Part shown: positions 16,524 to 25,852 of the stretch, piece by piece
Layout of the letters: the number at the start of each line of letters is the position of its first letter
Position numbering within the stretch: position 1 is the stretch's first letter
NCBI GenBank assembly: GCA_020638155.1
Contig: JACKJB010000001.1
Span: 310,001 to 374,000, forward strand
DNA length: 64,000 nt
Source of the DNA: Rhodospirillales bacterium
Lineage (GTDB): Bacteria > Pseudomonadota > Alphaproteobacteria > Micavibrionales > Micavibrionaceae
Direction: 5' to 3'
Notes under the pieces: model-generated
Told to the model about the DNA's origin: nothing
Seen by the model: the letters and a program-made list of their open reading frames with translations, nothing else
Databases searched by the model: none
Program-made: the position numbers and the translations under genes

Positions 16524-16946
16524 ATGACTCTATCTGTTGAAACCCTGCTTGTTGTTTCCCTGTTGATGGCGGTGTTTGCTGCTGTCTCTACGGTTGGCAC
16601 GAGCTTGTTTTTAGGCGCCGGTTATGAACGGCTAAGAAACGGATTTGAAAATATCAGAAAGCAAACCGCGTTTTTTAGTGATGCAATTCATAAGCTGGAT
16701 GGCCGCGTCGAAGGAATCGAAAAACAAAGCACCTACTTCTTTGAAGCAATCAGCGAACTGGAACAGAAAGTGGACGCGCCTGTGCCACATGATGCACCGG
16801 TTATTGAAGCGGCAAGAGAAGAAGTGCAGGAAGACATCGACGTACCGAGTTTACTCTCTGCAACAAAAGATGACGTTCTGCATACGCAGACGGATAACCT
16901 GCTAACGGCGAACGGCTTTATTGAGAGCAGCCCAAGCTTTCACTAA
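16524..16946 (+). CDS. Membrane-anchored coiled-coil protein (140 aa)
   Basis: ATG 16524 preferred (GAAAGGAAAGGG upstream); a GTG at 16515 is possible. One N-terminal membrane segment (residues 7-30) then heptad-like helix with two similar segments (RKQTAFFSDAIHKLDGRVEG and EKQSTYFFEAISELEQKV), followed by an acidic tail. Unknown role. Confidence 0.6.
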   Translation: MTLSVETLLVVSLLMAVFAAVSTVGTSLFLGAGYERLRNGFENIRKQTAFFSDAIHKLDGRVEGIEKQSTYFFEAISELEQKVDAPVPHDAPVIEAAREEVQEDIDVPSLLSATKDDVLHTQTDNLLTANGFIESSPSFH

Positions 16947-17008
16947 TAGCCCATGAATCCCTACACCTTGTAAGGCAGGCCAAATCTTTCATAGACACTT
17001 TAGAACTG

Positions 17009-17041
17009 GCGGCGCGGCGTAAAAGCTGCGCCGCTTGTTTT
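17009..17041 (+). terminator. Rho-independent terminator
   Basis: Ten-base stem GCGGCGCGGC / GCTGCGCCGC, then TTGTTTT. The rest of 16947-17288 holds only the upstream region of the dehydrogenase. Confidence 0.75.
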
Positions 17042-17288
17042 GTGCTGTGCAAAATAAGCGCAATAAAGTTTCATTATTTTTTGCTGCAGGAAAATCATTC
17101 TAATTTTTTTGTGCCGTCTGCTTTTATATTCAGTCTTATTTTTCAGGGTATGGAAAATTCTTTCCGGGCAGCCGGGTTTTAATGGTAAAACCTTTGGTAA
17201 GACTAATAATAAATTGTGCAATGCAAACAAAAGCTTATCTGCACAAGCTGGTGAAGGTTACACAACGCAAAAAAGGGAGACTTCTGTT

Positions 17289-18419
17289 ATGTCAGAGCAA
17301 ATGATCGATCCTGTGGTTACGGACATTACGGCGGATGTATCGGCGCATCCGGAATTCAGCAATCATGAAAAAGTTTTTGAGGTAGCGCATGAGGCCAGCG
17401 GCCTGCGCGCCCGGATTTTTATTCATAGCCTGATCGAAGGACGGGCGCTTGGCGGTTGCCGCCGCTGGACTTATGACGATGATGCGGCATGGAACGCCGA
17501 CGGCTTGCGCTTGTCGCGCGGGATGACGCGCAAGTCTGCTGTAGCGGGGTTGCCGCTCGGTGGGGCGAAGGCGGCGATCTGCCACAGTGATCCCAGCCCG
17601 ATGATGATGCGCGCTTTTGGCCGCGGTATTGCGATGATCGAAGAGCAATACGGCATGACGTATATTACGGCAGAAGATGTCGGGATCACAGAAGCGCTTC
17701 TCAAGGAAGTGAAAAAGGAAACGCAGAATGTGCGCGGCATTACCCCGGAGCAAGGCGATGTTGAACTGTCCGGCGGCGATCCGGGGCCGTTTACGGCTTA
17801 CGGGGTGTTTGTCGGCCTTCAGGCGGCAGTGAAGCACAAGATGGGCCGGGATGATCTATCCGGTATTTCTGTCGCGGTGCAGGGGCTTGGTGATGTCGGT
17901 TATTATTTGTGCGAGTTTCTGCATGAAGCCGGGGCAACGTTGTATGTTGCCGATCTGGACCAGGAGCGCCTTAACCGCGTTGCCAACGCGTTTGGGGCAA
18001 AGCCGGTGGACCCGGCAGATGTTATCAGCATGAAAGTCGATGTATTTGCGCCGTGCGCTATGGGCGGCGTGCTGAGCGAAGATATCCGTGCACCGATCGT
18101 TGCAGGCTCCGCAAACAACCAGCAGAAAGACGAGATCGGAAACGGGGAAAGCAAGATGCTTCGTGCGCGGGGTATCCTGTATGCGCCGGACTATGTGATT
18201 AATGCCGGCGGTTTGATTTCGGTCTATTATGAAGGTGAGACGAAAGACAAGGTAATGGACATGATCGGGATGCAGGTCCAGACTGCGCTGGAGAAAATTT
18301 TCACGATTGCCGACAAGGAAGATGCCGATACGGCGAGTGTCGCGGATGCTTTGGCGAAGGAAATGCTGCTTGAAAAAAAGTTGCAACCTGTAGCTGAGCA
18401 GGAGAAGGCGGCAGCCTAA
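17289..18419 (+). CDS. Leucine dehydrogenase-type amino acid dehydrogenase
   Basis: 376 aa. It oxidatively deaminates a branched or aromatic L-amino acid with NAD+. The catalytic Lys is in GLPLGGAKAA near residue 95; the AEDVGIT motif and the Rossmann glycines in QGLGDVGYYLCEFL follow, as does the NINAGG-like INAGGLISV. Start MSEQMIDPV chosen because AAGGGAGA precedes it; longer upstream reading lacks support. The N-terminal 20-residue extension and the Ala/Glu tail are longer than in Bacillus Ldh (364 aa). Leu, Val or Phe specificity cannot be fixed from sequence by eye. Confidence 0.88.
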   Translation: MSEQMIDPVVTDITADVSAHPEFSNHEKVFEVAHEASGLRARIFIHSLIEGRALGGCRRWTYDDDAAWNADGLRLSRGMTRKSAVAGLPLGGAKAAICHSDPSPMMMRAFGRGIAMIEEQYGMTYITAEDVGITEALLKEVKKETQNVRGITPEQGDVELSGGDPGPFTAYGVFVGLQAAVKHKMGRDDLSGISVAVQGLGDVGYYLCEFLHEAGATLYVADLDQERLNRVANAFGAKPVDPADVISMKVDVFAPCAMGGVLSEDIRAPIVAGSANNQQKDEIGNGESKMLRARGILYAPDYVINAGGLISVYYEGETKDKVMDMIGMQVQTALEKIFTIADKEDADTASVADALAKEMLLEKKLQPVAEQEKAAA

Positions 18420-18445
18420 CCTGTTGGTTGCTATGAAATATAAAT

Positions 18446-18481
18446 AGGCAGCGGCTTTGCGGGCGCTGCCTCTTTTCTTTT
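18446..18481 (+). terminator. Rho-independent terminator
   Basis: Stem AGGCAGCG / CGCTGCCT followed by CTTTTCTTTT; ends the dehydrogenase gene. Confidence 0.8.
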
Positions 18482-18588
18482 AAGTTGAAAAACCTTATAA
18501 TAATATGAAAAAAAGCTTGCGCCCCGCCCGTGACTTGTATTAGCATCTTTGTCATATGGAAAACATATTTGTGTGTGGAGTAAGACTA

Positions 18589-18807
18589 ATGAAAACTAAT
18601 ACTGCGTATTCTAATGCCGTAATCGTAAGCCGGCTTTCTATTGAACGTTGCCAAAACTACCTGGCGCATATGCATGCACTGCTTTACCTGTGCGAGCCTT
18701 CTAATATGGGGCTTGATAAAACAGTAAGCGGCAGTATGCTCAAGTTAATGGAAAATATGGAGCGTGAGCTGAACCAGAGTGTGGCTGCTTTGGGAACTTA
18801 CAGTTAG
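18589..18807 (+). CDS. Hypothetical small protein (72 aa)
   Basis: ATG at 18589 has GGAG 8 bases upstream; ATG at 18556 lacks one. Helical, with LSIERCQNYLAHMHALLYLCE. No family recognised. Own terminator follows. Confidence 0.5.
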   Translation: MKTNTAYSNAVIVSRLSIERCQNYLAHMHALLYLCEPSNMGLDKTVSGSMLKLMENMERELNQSVAALGTYS

Positions 18808-18854
18808 GTGCGTTTTTTAAGTTTTGAGCAAAGGGCTTTGCCAGCCTGAGTGAT

Positions 18855-18886
18855 CGGTATGTCCAGGTGGGGGACATGCCGTTTTT
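18855..18886 (+). terminator. Rho-independent terminator
   Basis: Stem CGGTATGTCC / GGACATGCCG followed by TTTTT; lies between convergent genes. Confidence 0.8.
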
Positions 18887-18900
18887 CATTTTTGGGGTGA

Positions 18901-19911
18901 TTATATTTTGATGCGCAGTGCGGTTTCATAAGCCTGCAGATAGCTGGTGATCGCTCTTTCGGGACGGTGCATGGTCTTGAATTTTTCCTGCCCGGCTTTG
19001 GCGATCGCTTGCCGTTTTTGCGGATCATTCAGCAGGGCTTTGATCTTTTCCCGCCATGCCATGACATCGTCATTTCCAATCAGTATGCCGTCTTCTTCAT
19101 CGGTGATCGGTGACCGCTCCGGCGGCATGGCGCTGAGCACACAGCAGCCGCAGGACCAGGATTCGAGCGTGACCCTGTCGATGCCTGCTTCCCGGAACGG
19201 GACAACGCAAAGATCAAGATTTTTGAAAAAATCCCGTGGCGTCGTTTGTGTGTCAATCAAATCTATACGGTCGTGGATAGCCTGCTTCTGCGCTTTTGTC
19301 AGCAAGGCCTGTTTTTCCGGGCCGTCTCCCAGGATGTGAAACCGGGTTTGCGGGATATCGCGCAGCGCTTTGAAAACGGTGTTGATATGGTTGCCGGGGA
19401 CCAGGTCGGCTACGGTGCCGATAACATTGCCTGCTGCGGGTTGATCCGGGGCGTTATTGCCGCATCCTTTGACAAGAGGAGGGACGGGAAGGATGTCGTA
19501 ATCTAATGGCGCGCCTTGCTGCGGATAGCTGACGGAAAGGACGATGTCGCTGGCACCCGCTACTTTTTTGTGTTGTTCCGGGTCGTCTTCGGCAAAGCAG
19601 ACCCGCACGGCATTAAAACGGATTTTTGCAGAGATGGTTGCCGAGTCCGGGGAATGGGTCTGGATGATGTGCGGGCCGAAAGATTCCGCGATTTGTTGCG
19701 CGGCCTGCTGGGTTCTGAGGTCGAACAGGCCGCTGAATTTCTGTACGGAAAAAGGGATGCCGGCTTCCTGGAAGCGGGCTTCTATGATTTCATTGGCATC
19801 CATCACGACATATTGCCGGATTCCCAGTTCAGCAAGGCTCAGGACAAGGTCGGCGAAGCGGCGCGTGGCTTCTGCCGACGTATCTGTGCTTTTGATATGA
19901 AAAACTTTCAT
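18901..19911 (-). CDS. Glycosyltransferase, GT4-like
   Basis: 336 aa with two Rossmann-like halves. The C-terminal half carries GTVADLVPGNHINTVFKAL, the strand FHILGDGPEKQAL, then PFREAGIDRVTLESWSCG with the E-x7-E-like donor site. This is the GT-B/GT4 arrangement for a nucleotide-sugar-dependent transferase acting on a cell-surface glycan or lipid; donor and acceptor unknown. It lacks a membrane segment. No other polysaccharide genes adjoin it. Confidence 0.8.
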   Translation of the reverse strand: MKVFHIKSTDTSAEATRRFADLVLSLAELGIRQYVVMDANEIIEARFQEAGIPFSVQKFSGLFDLRTQQAAQQIAESFGPHIIQTHSPDSATISAKIRFNAVRVCFAEDDPEQHKKVAGASDIVLSVSYPQQGAPLDYDILPVPPLVKGCGNNAPDQPAAGNVIGTVADLVPGNHINTVFKALRDIPQTRFHILGDGPEKQALLTKAQKQAIHDRIDLIDTQTTPRDFFKNLDLCVVPFREAGIDRVTLESWSCGCCVLSAMPPERSPITDEEDGILIGNDDVMAWREKIKALLNDPQKRQAIAKAGQEKFKTMHRPERAITSYLQAYETALRIKI

Positions 19912-20050
19912 ATGACGGTTCCCGGCCTTTTATACTCTAAAGAGTTTAAGATTTTTCAGAGTGTATGCCAATGGCGTTTGCACAGGATGGTGATAAGACT
20001 GTAAACTATAAAGATGATTCGCCGATTTACGCGTCCGGGGTGCTTTTTCT

Positions 20051-20911
20051 ATGTGGTTGGTTATCTGGTGTCTTTTTGCCGTTTTTATCTTTGTCTTTGT
20101 TGGCTGGACCGCTGTGATCCTGTTTCAGCAGAAAAAGACATGGGCGAATTTTGCCAAGCGTCATAAGCTGGAATATGAAGCCGGGACGATTATGGGCTCG
20201 CCGGTCGTTTCCGGGATGCTCAATGAGCGCCGCTTTTCCCTGTATACCGGTGCGCAGCAGACGGATGACATTCGTGGCCAGCGCTTTGTGACGATCATCG
20301 AGTTCCAGATGGGGCAGGGGATGCCGACCGGTGCGGCGATAGCGACGATGGAGTATCTTGGCTTTGTTGACGGGCTGGTATTCGATGAGTCTTATGATCC
20401 GGGCATACCTGAATGGAAAAGCAGTTATGTGGTTCGTACCCGTGATTCAAAAAACCTGCAGGCATACCTGACCGATGAGCGTTTAAAGTTGTTGCAAGGG
20501 TTGTTCTCGATGAAAGGAGCGTCTGTGCTACTCTTTTTTGACGAGCTTGAAGCCGTGTTGCGGATTGAAACATCTGATCCGTTGCGGGAGGGCGCGCATC
20601 TGGACAAGATTATCAAGCGCCTGTCCGATGCCGCCGATAAGCTGGTGCCGTCGGCTGTGGAGAAAGAACGGTTTAAGACGCTGATCGAAGAAGAAAAAGC
20701 GCGTCATAAGGCGGTTGAGAAAGTAGCGCAGGTTGAGGATGAGGAAGTCGAAGACGATGATGCGGATGATGTCGATTTAGGCGTCGATCTTGAGGCGTTG
20801 ACGGGAGATGATGATGACGAGCATGAAATCATTATCATCAAGAAGAAAAAGTCCAAGAAGAAAGCCCCGGCTAAAAAGGCTTCCTCGAACAAGAAAAAAT
20901 CTTCCGACTAA
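20051..20911 (+). CDS. Membrane-anchored protein with acidic and Lys-rich tail (286 aa)
   Basis: N-terminal membrane segment (residues 2-26), then a cytoplasmic domain of about 175 residues with no named family, then an Asp/Glu-rich stretch (EDEEVEDDDADDVDLGVDL) and a final Lys/Ala/Ser tail (KKKKSKKKAPAKKASSNKKK) resembling the H1-like protein of this window. The charged tail suggests nucleic-acid or polyanion contact at the membrane. The stop overlaps the stop of the convergent glucosidase. Confidence 0.6.
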   Translation: MWLVIWCLFAVFIFVFVGWTAVILFQQKKTWANFAKRHKLEYEAGTIMGSPVVSGMLNERRFSLYTGAQQTDDIRGQRFVTIIEFQMGQGMPTGAAIATMEYLGFVDGLVFDESYDPGIPEWKSSYVVRTRDSKNLQAYLTDERLKLLQGLFSMKGASVLLFFDELEAVLRIETSDPLREGAHLDKIIKRLSDAADKLVPSAVEKERFKTLIEEEKARHKAVEKVAQVEDEEVEDDDADDVDLGVDLEALTGDDDDEHEIIIIKKKKSKKKAPAKKASSNKKKSSD

Positions 20912-22542
20912 TCTGTGAAAGAGATATGGCAGAACCCGAAAGCGGGGAGCGTGATCTGCTCGTGATCGATGGGGCCGGTCTGTTTACCCTGGAGTGTTAT
21001 ATTTTTTTTCATTTTAACCGGCAGGGATACAGTTTTTTCCGCATCGCTCAGGTTAAACAGGCAGAAGATTTTTTCGCTTTCTGTTGTCCGGGAAAAACCG
21101 AGAAGGGCATTATCACCAAAATCATGAAACGCGATATCACCGGATTTTAAGGCCGGGTAATTTTTGCGCCATTTGAGAAGGGCGCGGGTGAAGTTGAGCG
21201 TAGAGTCGCCGTAATGTTCCTGAAGATCGGCGGCAAGCCCCTGGTGCTCATCGGGAACGGGCAGCCATGTTTCTTTTGCTGCGCTAAAGCCTGCGTGTTT
21301 TTTATCGCTGTGCCACGGCATGGGGGTACGGCATCCGTCCCGGCCCTGCCATTCCGGCCAAAGATATTTGCCCCACGGGTCCTGCAGGCGCTCGAACGGG
21401 ATTTCCGCTTCGGGAAGGCCGAGCTCTTCGCCCTGGTAGATAAAGGCGGTGCCGCGCAGGCTGCACAGGATTGCCAGGATCAGTTTTGCCAGGTCAGGTG
21501 TTGTGTTTTTTGTGTTAAAGCGGCTGGCGCTGCGGACGACATCGTGATTGGAAAACGCCCATGACGGCCAGCAGTTGCCTTGCTGTGCGAGGTGGTCTTC
21601 GATGGCGCTGCGGATTAGTGATGCGGTCAGTTCTGTCCTGCGGCCGTGCATCAGTGAAAAGCTGTAGGTCGTATGCAGCTTATCATCGCCGCTTGAATAT
21701 AATGCTGAAATCTCAGTGCCGTTATCATCACCGATTTCACCGAGCAACATCGTGCCTTCATATTCATTGCTCAGGGCGCGCAGGCGCTTGATGAATTCAA
21801 TATTTTCGGGCCTGGTCTTGTCGTAGACATGCCGCTGCATGGCGTAAGGTTCGATAAAGTCAAGCTGGGTTGCCCCAGCGATCCCGTCTGTCTTGGGCGG
21901 GTTATCGCGCAGTTCTTTGTCATGGAAATAAAAATTAGCGGTATCCAGGCGGAACCCGTCTACACCGCGTTCAAACCAGAAACGGCATTCTTCCAGAATA
22001 GCATCCTGAACGGCCGGATTGTGATAGTTCAGGTCCGGCTGTTCCTTGAAAAAGTTGTGCATGTAGTATTGGCCGCGGCGTGTGTCGAAAGTCCATGACG
22101 GACCGCCGAAAATGGATTGCCAGTTATTAGGCGGCGTACCGTCCGGTTTCGGATCGGCCCAGATATACCAGTCGGCCTTGGCGTTCGTGTTGCCGGTGCG
22201 GCTTTCAACGAACCATGGATGTTTGTCCGATGTATGGCTCAGGACCATATCGACTATTATTTTCAGACCCAGGTTGTGGGCCTTGCGCAGAAGCGCATCG
22301 AAATCTTCGTTGACGCCGAAAATCGGATCGACATCGCGATAGTCGGAGACATCATAACCGAAATCGATCATCGGGGATTTGTAAAAAGGGGAGATCCAGA
22401 TCGCGTCAACGCCAAGGCTTGCAATATGCTCAAGCTTGGTCGTGATGCCATAGAGATCACCTATACCATCACCGTTACTGTCAAAAAATGAGCGGGGGTA
22501 GATCTGGTAAAAGATACCCCCGCGCCACCATTCATTACTCAT
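20908..22542 (-). CDS. Alpha-glucosidase, GH13 family
   Basis: 544 aa (oligo-1,6-glucosidase/alpha-glucosidase branch). Conserved regions in order: WISPFYKSPMIDFGYDVSDY, DMVLSHTS, GFRLDTANF with the nucleophile Asp near residue 199, LLGEIGD with the acid/base Glu, and FSNHDVVR with the transition-state Asp. It hydrolyses alpha-glucosidic bonds in maltose- or isomaltose-type oligosaccharides. No signal peptide, so cytoplasmic. Domain C follows. No transporter gene lies beside it. Its TAG stop shares two bases with the opposite gene's TAA. Confidence 0.93.
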   Translation of the reverse strand: MSNEWWRGGIFYQIYPRSFFDSNGDGIGDLYGITTKLEHIASLGVDAIWISPFYKSPMIDFGYDVSDYRDVDPIFGVNEDFDALLRKAHNLGLKIIVDMVLSHTSDKHPWFVESRTGNTNAKADWYIWADPKPDGTPPNNWQSIFGGPSWTFDTRRGQYYMHNFFKEQPDLNYHNPAVQDAILEECRFWFERGVDGFRLDTANFYFHDKELRDNPPKTDGIAGATQLDFIEPYAMQRHVYDKTRPENIEFIKRLRALSNEYEGTMLLGEIGDDNGTEISALYSSGDDKLHTTYSFSLMHGRRTELTASLIRSAIEDHLAQQGNCWPSWAFSNHDVVRSASRFNTKNTTPDLAKLILAILCSLRGTAFIYQGEELGLPEAEIPFERLQDPWGKYLWPEWQGRDGCRTPMPWHSDKKHAGFSAAKETWLPVPDEHQGLAADLQEHYGDSTLNFTRALLKWRKNYPALKSGDIAFHDFGDNALLGFSRTTESEKIFCLFNLSDAEKTVSLPVKMKKNITLQGKQTGPIDHEQITLPAFGFCHISFTD

Positions 22543-22563
22543 TTAGATAGATCGCTCTAAAAA

Positions 22564-23160
22564 TTATTCAGCAGCTTCGCCTTTGTCGGCATCACCGGCA
22601 GCAGGCTCTTCCGCGCCTGCCGCATCGGCGGCAACCTTCATGGAAACGATCTTGTCCGGGCTGGCAGGCGGCTCGCCGCGTGCGATGCTGTCAACATGAT
22701 CCATGCCTTCGGTGACCTGGCCCCAGACCGTGTATTTGCCGGTCAGGAAGCTGCAGCCATCGTCGGTGAAGCAGATGAAGAATTGTGAGTTTGCGCTGTT
22801 CGGGTCAGCCGTGCGGGCTGCACCGATCGTGCCGCGTTTGTAAGCGTAGTCGCTGAACTCTGCCGGAACGTCCGGGTAGTCGGAACCGCCGGTGCCTGTG
22901 CCGGTCGGATCACCGGTCTGGGCCATAAAGCCGTCGATGACGCGGTGCCAGACGACGCCGTCATAAAAGCCTTCGCGGGTCAGTTTTTTAATGCGCTCGA
23001 CATGTTGCGGCGCGATGTCCGGCATCATTTCGATCACAACGCGGCCGGAATCAAGTTCCAGGTATAGGGTGTTTTCGGGGTCTGCGGCTTGTGCCGTACC
23101 CGCTGCGGATGCTGTCATAATCAATAAACTCCAGGCAGTGAGGGTTAATTTCCTAAGCAT
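22564..23160 (-). CDS. Periplasmic peptidyl-prolyl isomerase, cyclophilin type
   Basis: 198 aa with a signal peptide (cleavage after GTAQA). Cyclophilin core: FYDGVVWHRVIDGFMAQTGD with the catalytic Arg, PTGTGTGG, NSQFFICFTD, LTGKYTVWGQV. It catalyses cis-trans proline isomerisation in the periplasm. The C-terminal extension is Ala/Glu/Gly-rich (AAGAEEPAAGDADKGEAAE) and probably disordered. 21 bases upstream of the glucosidase start on the same strand, so possibly one transcript. Confidence 0.92.
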   Translation of the reverse strand: MLRKLTLTAWSLLIMTASAAGTAQAADPENTLYLELDSGRVVIEMMPDIAPQHVERIKKLTREGFYDGVVWHRVIDGFMAQTGDPTGTGTGGSDYPDVPAEFSDYAYKRGTIGAARTADPNSANSQFFICFTDDGCSFLTGKYTVWGQVTEGMDHVDSIARGEPPASPDKIVSMKVAADAAGAEEPAAGDADKGEAAE

Positions 23161-23228
23161 GTTTTGCTCCTTGATAAGTTATGCCTCACAAGTCGTGCCA
23201 TAGCTGGCCAGTGATTGCAAGACAGAGT

Positions 23229-23549
23229 TTAAATCTGGTTTAAGCGGTTGATATAGAGCCGTTTATAGGCGGGTAAGTCTGTGTTGCCGGGCTCTTCTTT
23301 TGCGAATCGTTCGCCGAGGCGTTTTTCGGCGTCCTGCTGCTCTTTCTGGCTGACATCCATCGGATGCGGCGCGGCACCGTCGGCTTTGTAGCGGGCGATC
23401 ATGGCATCAACCAAAGACAGGCAGCGTCCGCATTTGGGGTTTTCGCCTTTGATGTGCTGGTGAACCTGCTCCGGGTGTTCCGGCTTATGTGTTTCTATGG
23501 CCTCGCGGGTGGCGCAGCAGTCGAAATCACGGCACAGGCAGACTTTCAT
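23229..23549 (-). CDS. Bfd-like [2Fe-2S] protein with C-terminal extension (106 aa)
   Basis: N-terminal half has the Bfd pattern: MKVCLCRDFD at the start and GENPKCGRCLSLVDAM about 32 residues on, giving C-x-C ... C-x2-C ligands. The second half (DVSQKEQQDAEKRLGERFAK) is an added charged extension not found in standard Bfd (64 aa). The start overlaps the stop of the upstream Bfd gene by one base (TGATG), so they are translationally coupled. Probable role in electron delivery linked to iron storage. Confidence 0.7.
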   Translation of the reverse strand: MKVCLCRDFDCCATREAIETHKPEHPEQVHQHIKGENPKCGRCLSLVDAMIARYKADGAAPHPMDVSQKEQQDAEKRLGERFAKEEPGNTDLPAYKRLYINRLNQI

Positions 23550-23743
23550 CAGACCCCCTCCGCCGCTGTGTCATTATGGTCGGAGAGCATGTCTTTCAGG
23601 GTCTGGATACAGGTGCAGCACTGGGGTTTTTCACCGTTGCTGCAGGCTTTATAGACTTTGCCGACGGTTGCGGACTCGCCGTTTTTCGTCAGGTATTCCC
23701 TGACATCGCGGTCGCTGAACGGGTGGCAAAGGCAGATATACAT
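23549..23743 (-). CDS. bfd: Bacterioferritin-associated ferredoxin
   Basis: 64 aa, standard Bfd length. The four [2Fe-2S] ligands are in MYICLCHPF and EKPQCCTCIQTL. Bfd binds bacterioferritin and reduces its stored ferric iron for release. It is downstream of the bacterioferritin gene on the same strand, after a 109-base gap that carries a Fur-box-like sequence. Confidence 0.88.
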   Translation of the reverse strand: MYICLCHPFSDRDVREYLTKNGESATVGKVYKACSNGEKPQCCTCIQTLKDMLSDHNDTAAEGV

Positions 23744-23792
23744 GAAGGCCCCTGTGTTGATTTTTAATGTTATGAAGACAGGGTAGTGTAAT

Positions 23793-23807
23793 TGAAAATC
23801 ATTCGCA
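23793..23807 (-). promoter_or_regulatory. Candidate Fur box upstream of bfd pair
   Basis: TGAAAATCATTCGCA matches the 7-1-7 Fur consensus TGATAATCATTATCA at 12 of 15 positions and lies about 50 bases upstream of the bfd start, between bfr and bfd. Iron-repressed bfd is known in other proteobacteria; regulation here is inference. Confidence 0.5.
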
Positions 23808-23852
23808 ACAAAAATCTGGCAGGATGGGAAATTGACAAAACCTTTTGGAAAC

Positions 23853-24338
23853 TTATTCCTGCGCGTCCTGCGGTTTTGATTGCAGTTGCAGGTAGTTTTT
23901 CAGGCCCTGCGTTTCGATCATATGCTGCTGGGTTTCCAGGTGATCGAGATGGCCTTCTTCGCTGGACAGGATATCGACGAGCAGGTCGCGTGTGACGAAA
24001 TCATGCGCGGCTTCGCAGGCGCCGATCGCTTCCTTGAGGTCGGGGATGGCCAGTTCTTCGAGTTTCAGGTCACCTGCGATGACTTCAGGGACGGTCTCAC
24101 CGATATGCAGCTTGCCAAGTTCCTGCAGGTTCGGAATGCCGCCGAGCATAATGATGCGTTTAATCAGGGCATCGGCATGCTCCATTTCTTCGATGGATTC
24201 TTTGTATTCATGTTTGGCCATACGATCCGCGCCCCAGTCTTCGAGCAGCCGGGAATGCAGGAAATACTGGTTGATTGCCGTCAGCTCGTTTTTCAGGATT
24301 TTATTGAGGTGCCGTAAAACCTGTTTATCGCCTTTCAT
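23853..24338 (-). CDS. bfr: Bacterioferritin
   Basis: 161 aa four-helix ferritin-like subunit that stores iron in a 24-mer. Ferroxidase ligands Glu18, Glu51, His54 and, later in EEGHLDHLE, Glu/His are present, as is Met52, the usual axial haem ligand between subunits. AGGAGACAGGGCG precedes the ATG. It sits upstream of two Bfd-like genes, giving a storage and release unit. Confidence 0.95.
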   Translation of the reverse strand: MKGDKQVLRHLNKILKNELTAINQYFLHSRLLEDWGADRMAKHEYKESIEEMEHADALIKRIIMLGGIPNLQELGKLHIGETVPEVIAGDLKLEELAIPDLKEAIGACEAAHDFVTRDLLVDILSSEEGHLDHLETQQHMIETQGLKNYLQLQSKPQDAQE

Positions 24339-24405
24339 CGCCCTGTCTCCTTTGCGTGTTTATTCCTCGTGCCAAGGATAAAGGGTGCGGCGATGATGGC
24401 AAGGG

Positions 24406-25710
24406 TTAAATTTCACCAAAGACGCGGCCGAAAATTTTATCGCGGTGTTTGATGTAATGTTCGTAATCGAAGATGTCTTCAAGCTTTTCCTTGCTGACGT
24501 AATCGGTGACAGAGGGATCTGCCAGCAACAGGTCGAGGAAGGATTCCTTCCCGCCGCTTTCCCACACCTTCATCGCGTTCGTTTGCACGATGCGGTAGGA
24601 TTCCTCGCGGGTGATGCCGACCTGCGTTAAGGCGAGCAGGACACGCTGGGAGAAGACCAGGCCGCCGAGTTTTTCCAGGTTGGCTTTCATCGTGTCGGGG
24701 TAAACCAGCAGGTTTTCGATCAGCCCGGTCAGGCGGCTTAAGGCAAAGTCGAGCGTGACGCAGGCATCCGGGCCGATATTGCGCTCGACAGAAGAGTGAG
24801 AGATATCGCGCTCATGCCACAGGGCGACATTTTCCAGTGCAGGCACGACGGCGCTGCGGACCAGACGGGCGAGGCCGGTCAGATTTTCGCTGAGGATCGG
24901 GTTGCGCTTGTGCGGCATCGCGGAGGATCCTTTTTGCCCGGCGCTAAAATATTCTTCGGCTTCGCGGACTTCGGTGCGTTGCAGGTGCCGGATTTCGATG
25001 GCGATATTTTCGATCGAGCTGGCGATGATGGCCAGCGCGGCAAAGAAGGCGGCGTGCCGGTCGCGCGGAATGATCTGGGTCGCGATGGTTTCCGGGTTCA
25101 ATCCCATTTTCGCGGCAACATATTCCTCAACTGACGGATCGACGGTGGCGAAAGTGCCTACGGCGCCGGAGATCGTGCAGACGGCGATTTCTTCGCGCGC
25201 TTCACGCAGGCGCTGCAGGCCGCGGTTGAAGGCGGCATAATGGGTCGCCAGTTTCAGGCCGAAGGTGGTGGGCTCTGCGTGGATGCCATGGCTGCGGCCG
25301 ACGCAGATCGTGTCTTTATGTTCGAATGCGCGTTTCTTAAGGGCTTTGAGCAGGGCTTCCATATCTTTGATTAGCAGGTCAGCGGATTGTGTCAGCTGGA
25401 CGGCAAACGCGGTATCGACAACGTCCGAGGAGGTCATGCCCTGGTGGACGTAGCGGGAGTCCGGTCCGATATGTTCGGCGACACTGGTCAGGAACGCGAT
25501 GACGTCATGTTTGACTTCGCGCTCGATTTCATCAATGCGGTCGATATCAAAGCCGCCCTGGTCGCGCAGGACTTGGGGAACGTTAGTAGGGATAATGCCA
25601 AGCTCTGCCATTTTCTCGCAGGCGAGCGTTTCGATCTCCAGCCAGATTTTGAATTTATTTTCCGGTTCCCAGATTGAAGCCATTTCAGGGCGGGTGTAAC
25701 GGGGGATCAT
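24406..25710 (-). CDS. purB: Adenylosuccinate lyase
   Basis: 434 aa. It cleaves adenylosuccinate and SAICAR in purine synthesis. The fumarase/aspartase signature is GSSAMPHKRNPILSEN; catalytic His residues lie in GRSHGIHAEPTTFG and in the HQGMTSSD segment. The start MIPRYTRPEM is chosen by family and by AGGAGAGC upstream; a longer reading is rejected. C-terminus (YDYEHYIKHRDKIFGRVF) is the usual ADSL C domain. Confidence 0.96.
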   Translation of the reverse strand: MIPRYTRPEMASIWEPENKFKIWLEIETLACEKMAELGIIPTNVPQVLRDQGGFDIDRIDEIEREVKHDVIAFLTSVAEHIGPDSRYVHQGMTSSDVVDTAFAVQLTQSADLLIKDMEALLKALKKRAFEHKDTICVGRSHGIHAEPTTFGLKLATHYAAFNRGLQRLREAREEIAVCTISGAVGTFATVDPSVEEYVAAKMGLNPETIATQIIPRDRHAAFFAALAIIASSIENIAIEIRHLQRTEVREAEEYFSAGQKGSSAMPHKRNPILSENLTGLARLVRSAVVPALENVALWHERDISHSSVERNIGPDACVTLDFALSRLTGLIENLLVYPDTMKANLEKLGGLVFSQRVLLALTQVGITREESYRIVQTNAMKVWESGGKESFLDLLLADPSVTDYVSKEKLEDIFDYEHYIKHRDKIFGRVFGEI

Positions 25711-25852
25711 GGTGCTCTCCTGCTGTGCAATACTGTGCTGAACCGTAAGGTTTTTTTGTTCAAGGATCAAGGTTGGTTTTTTCTTGTTATTTACGATAAT
25801 TGTGTGATATGTAAATATCCCATGAGCGTACCGATTTAAAAAAGGAAAAAAG

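Noticed and set aside
17109..17288. N-terminal extension of the leucine dehydrogenase
   Set aside because: Sequence before ATG 17289 has no family match, and AAGGGAGA sits right before that ATG.
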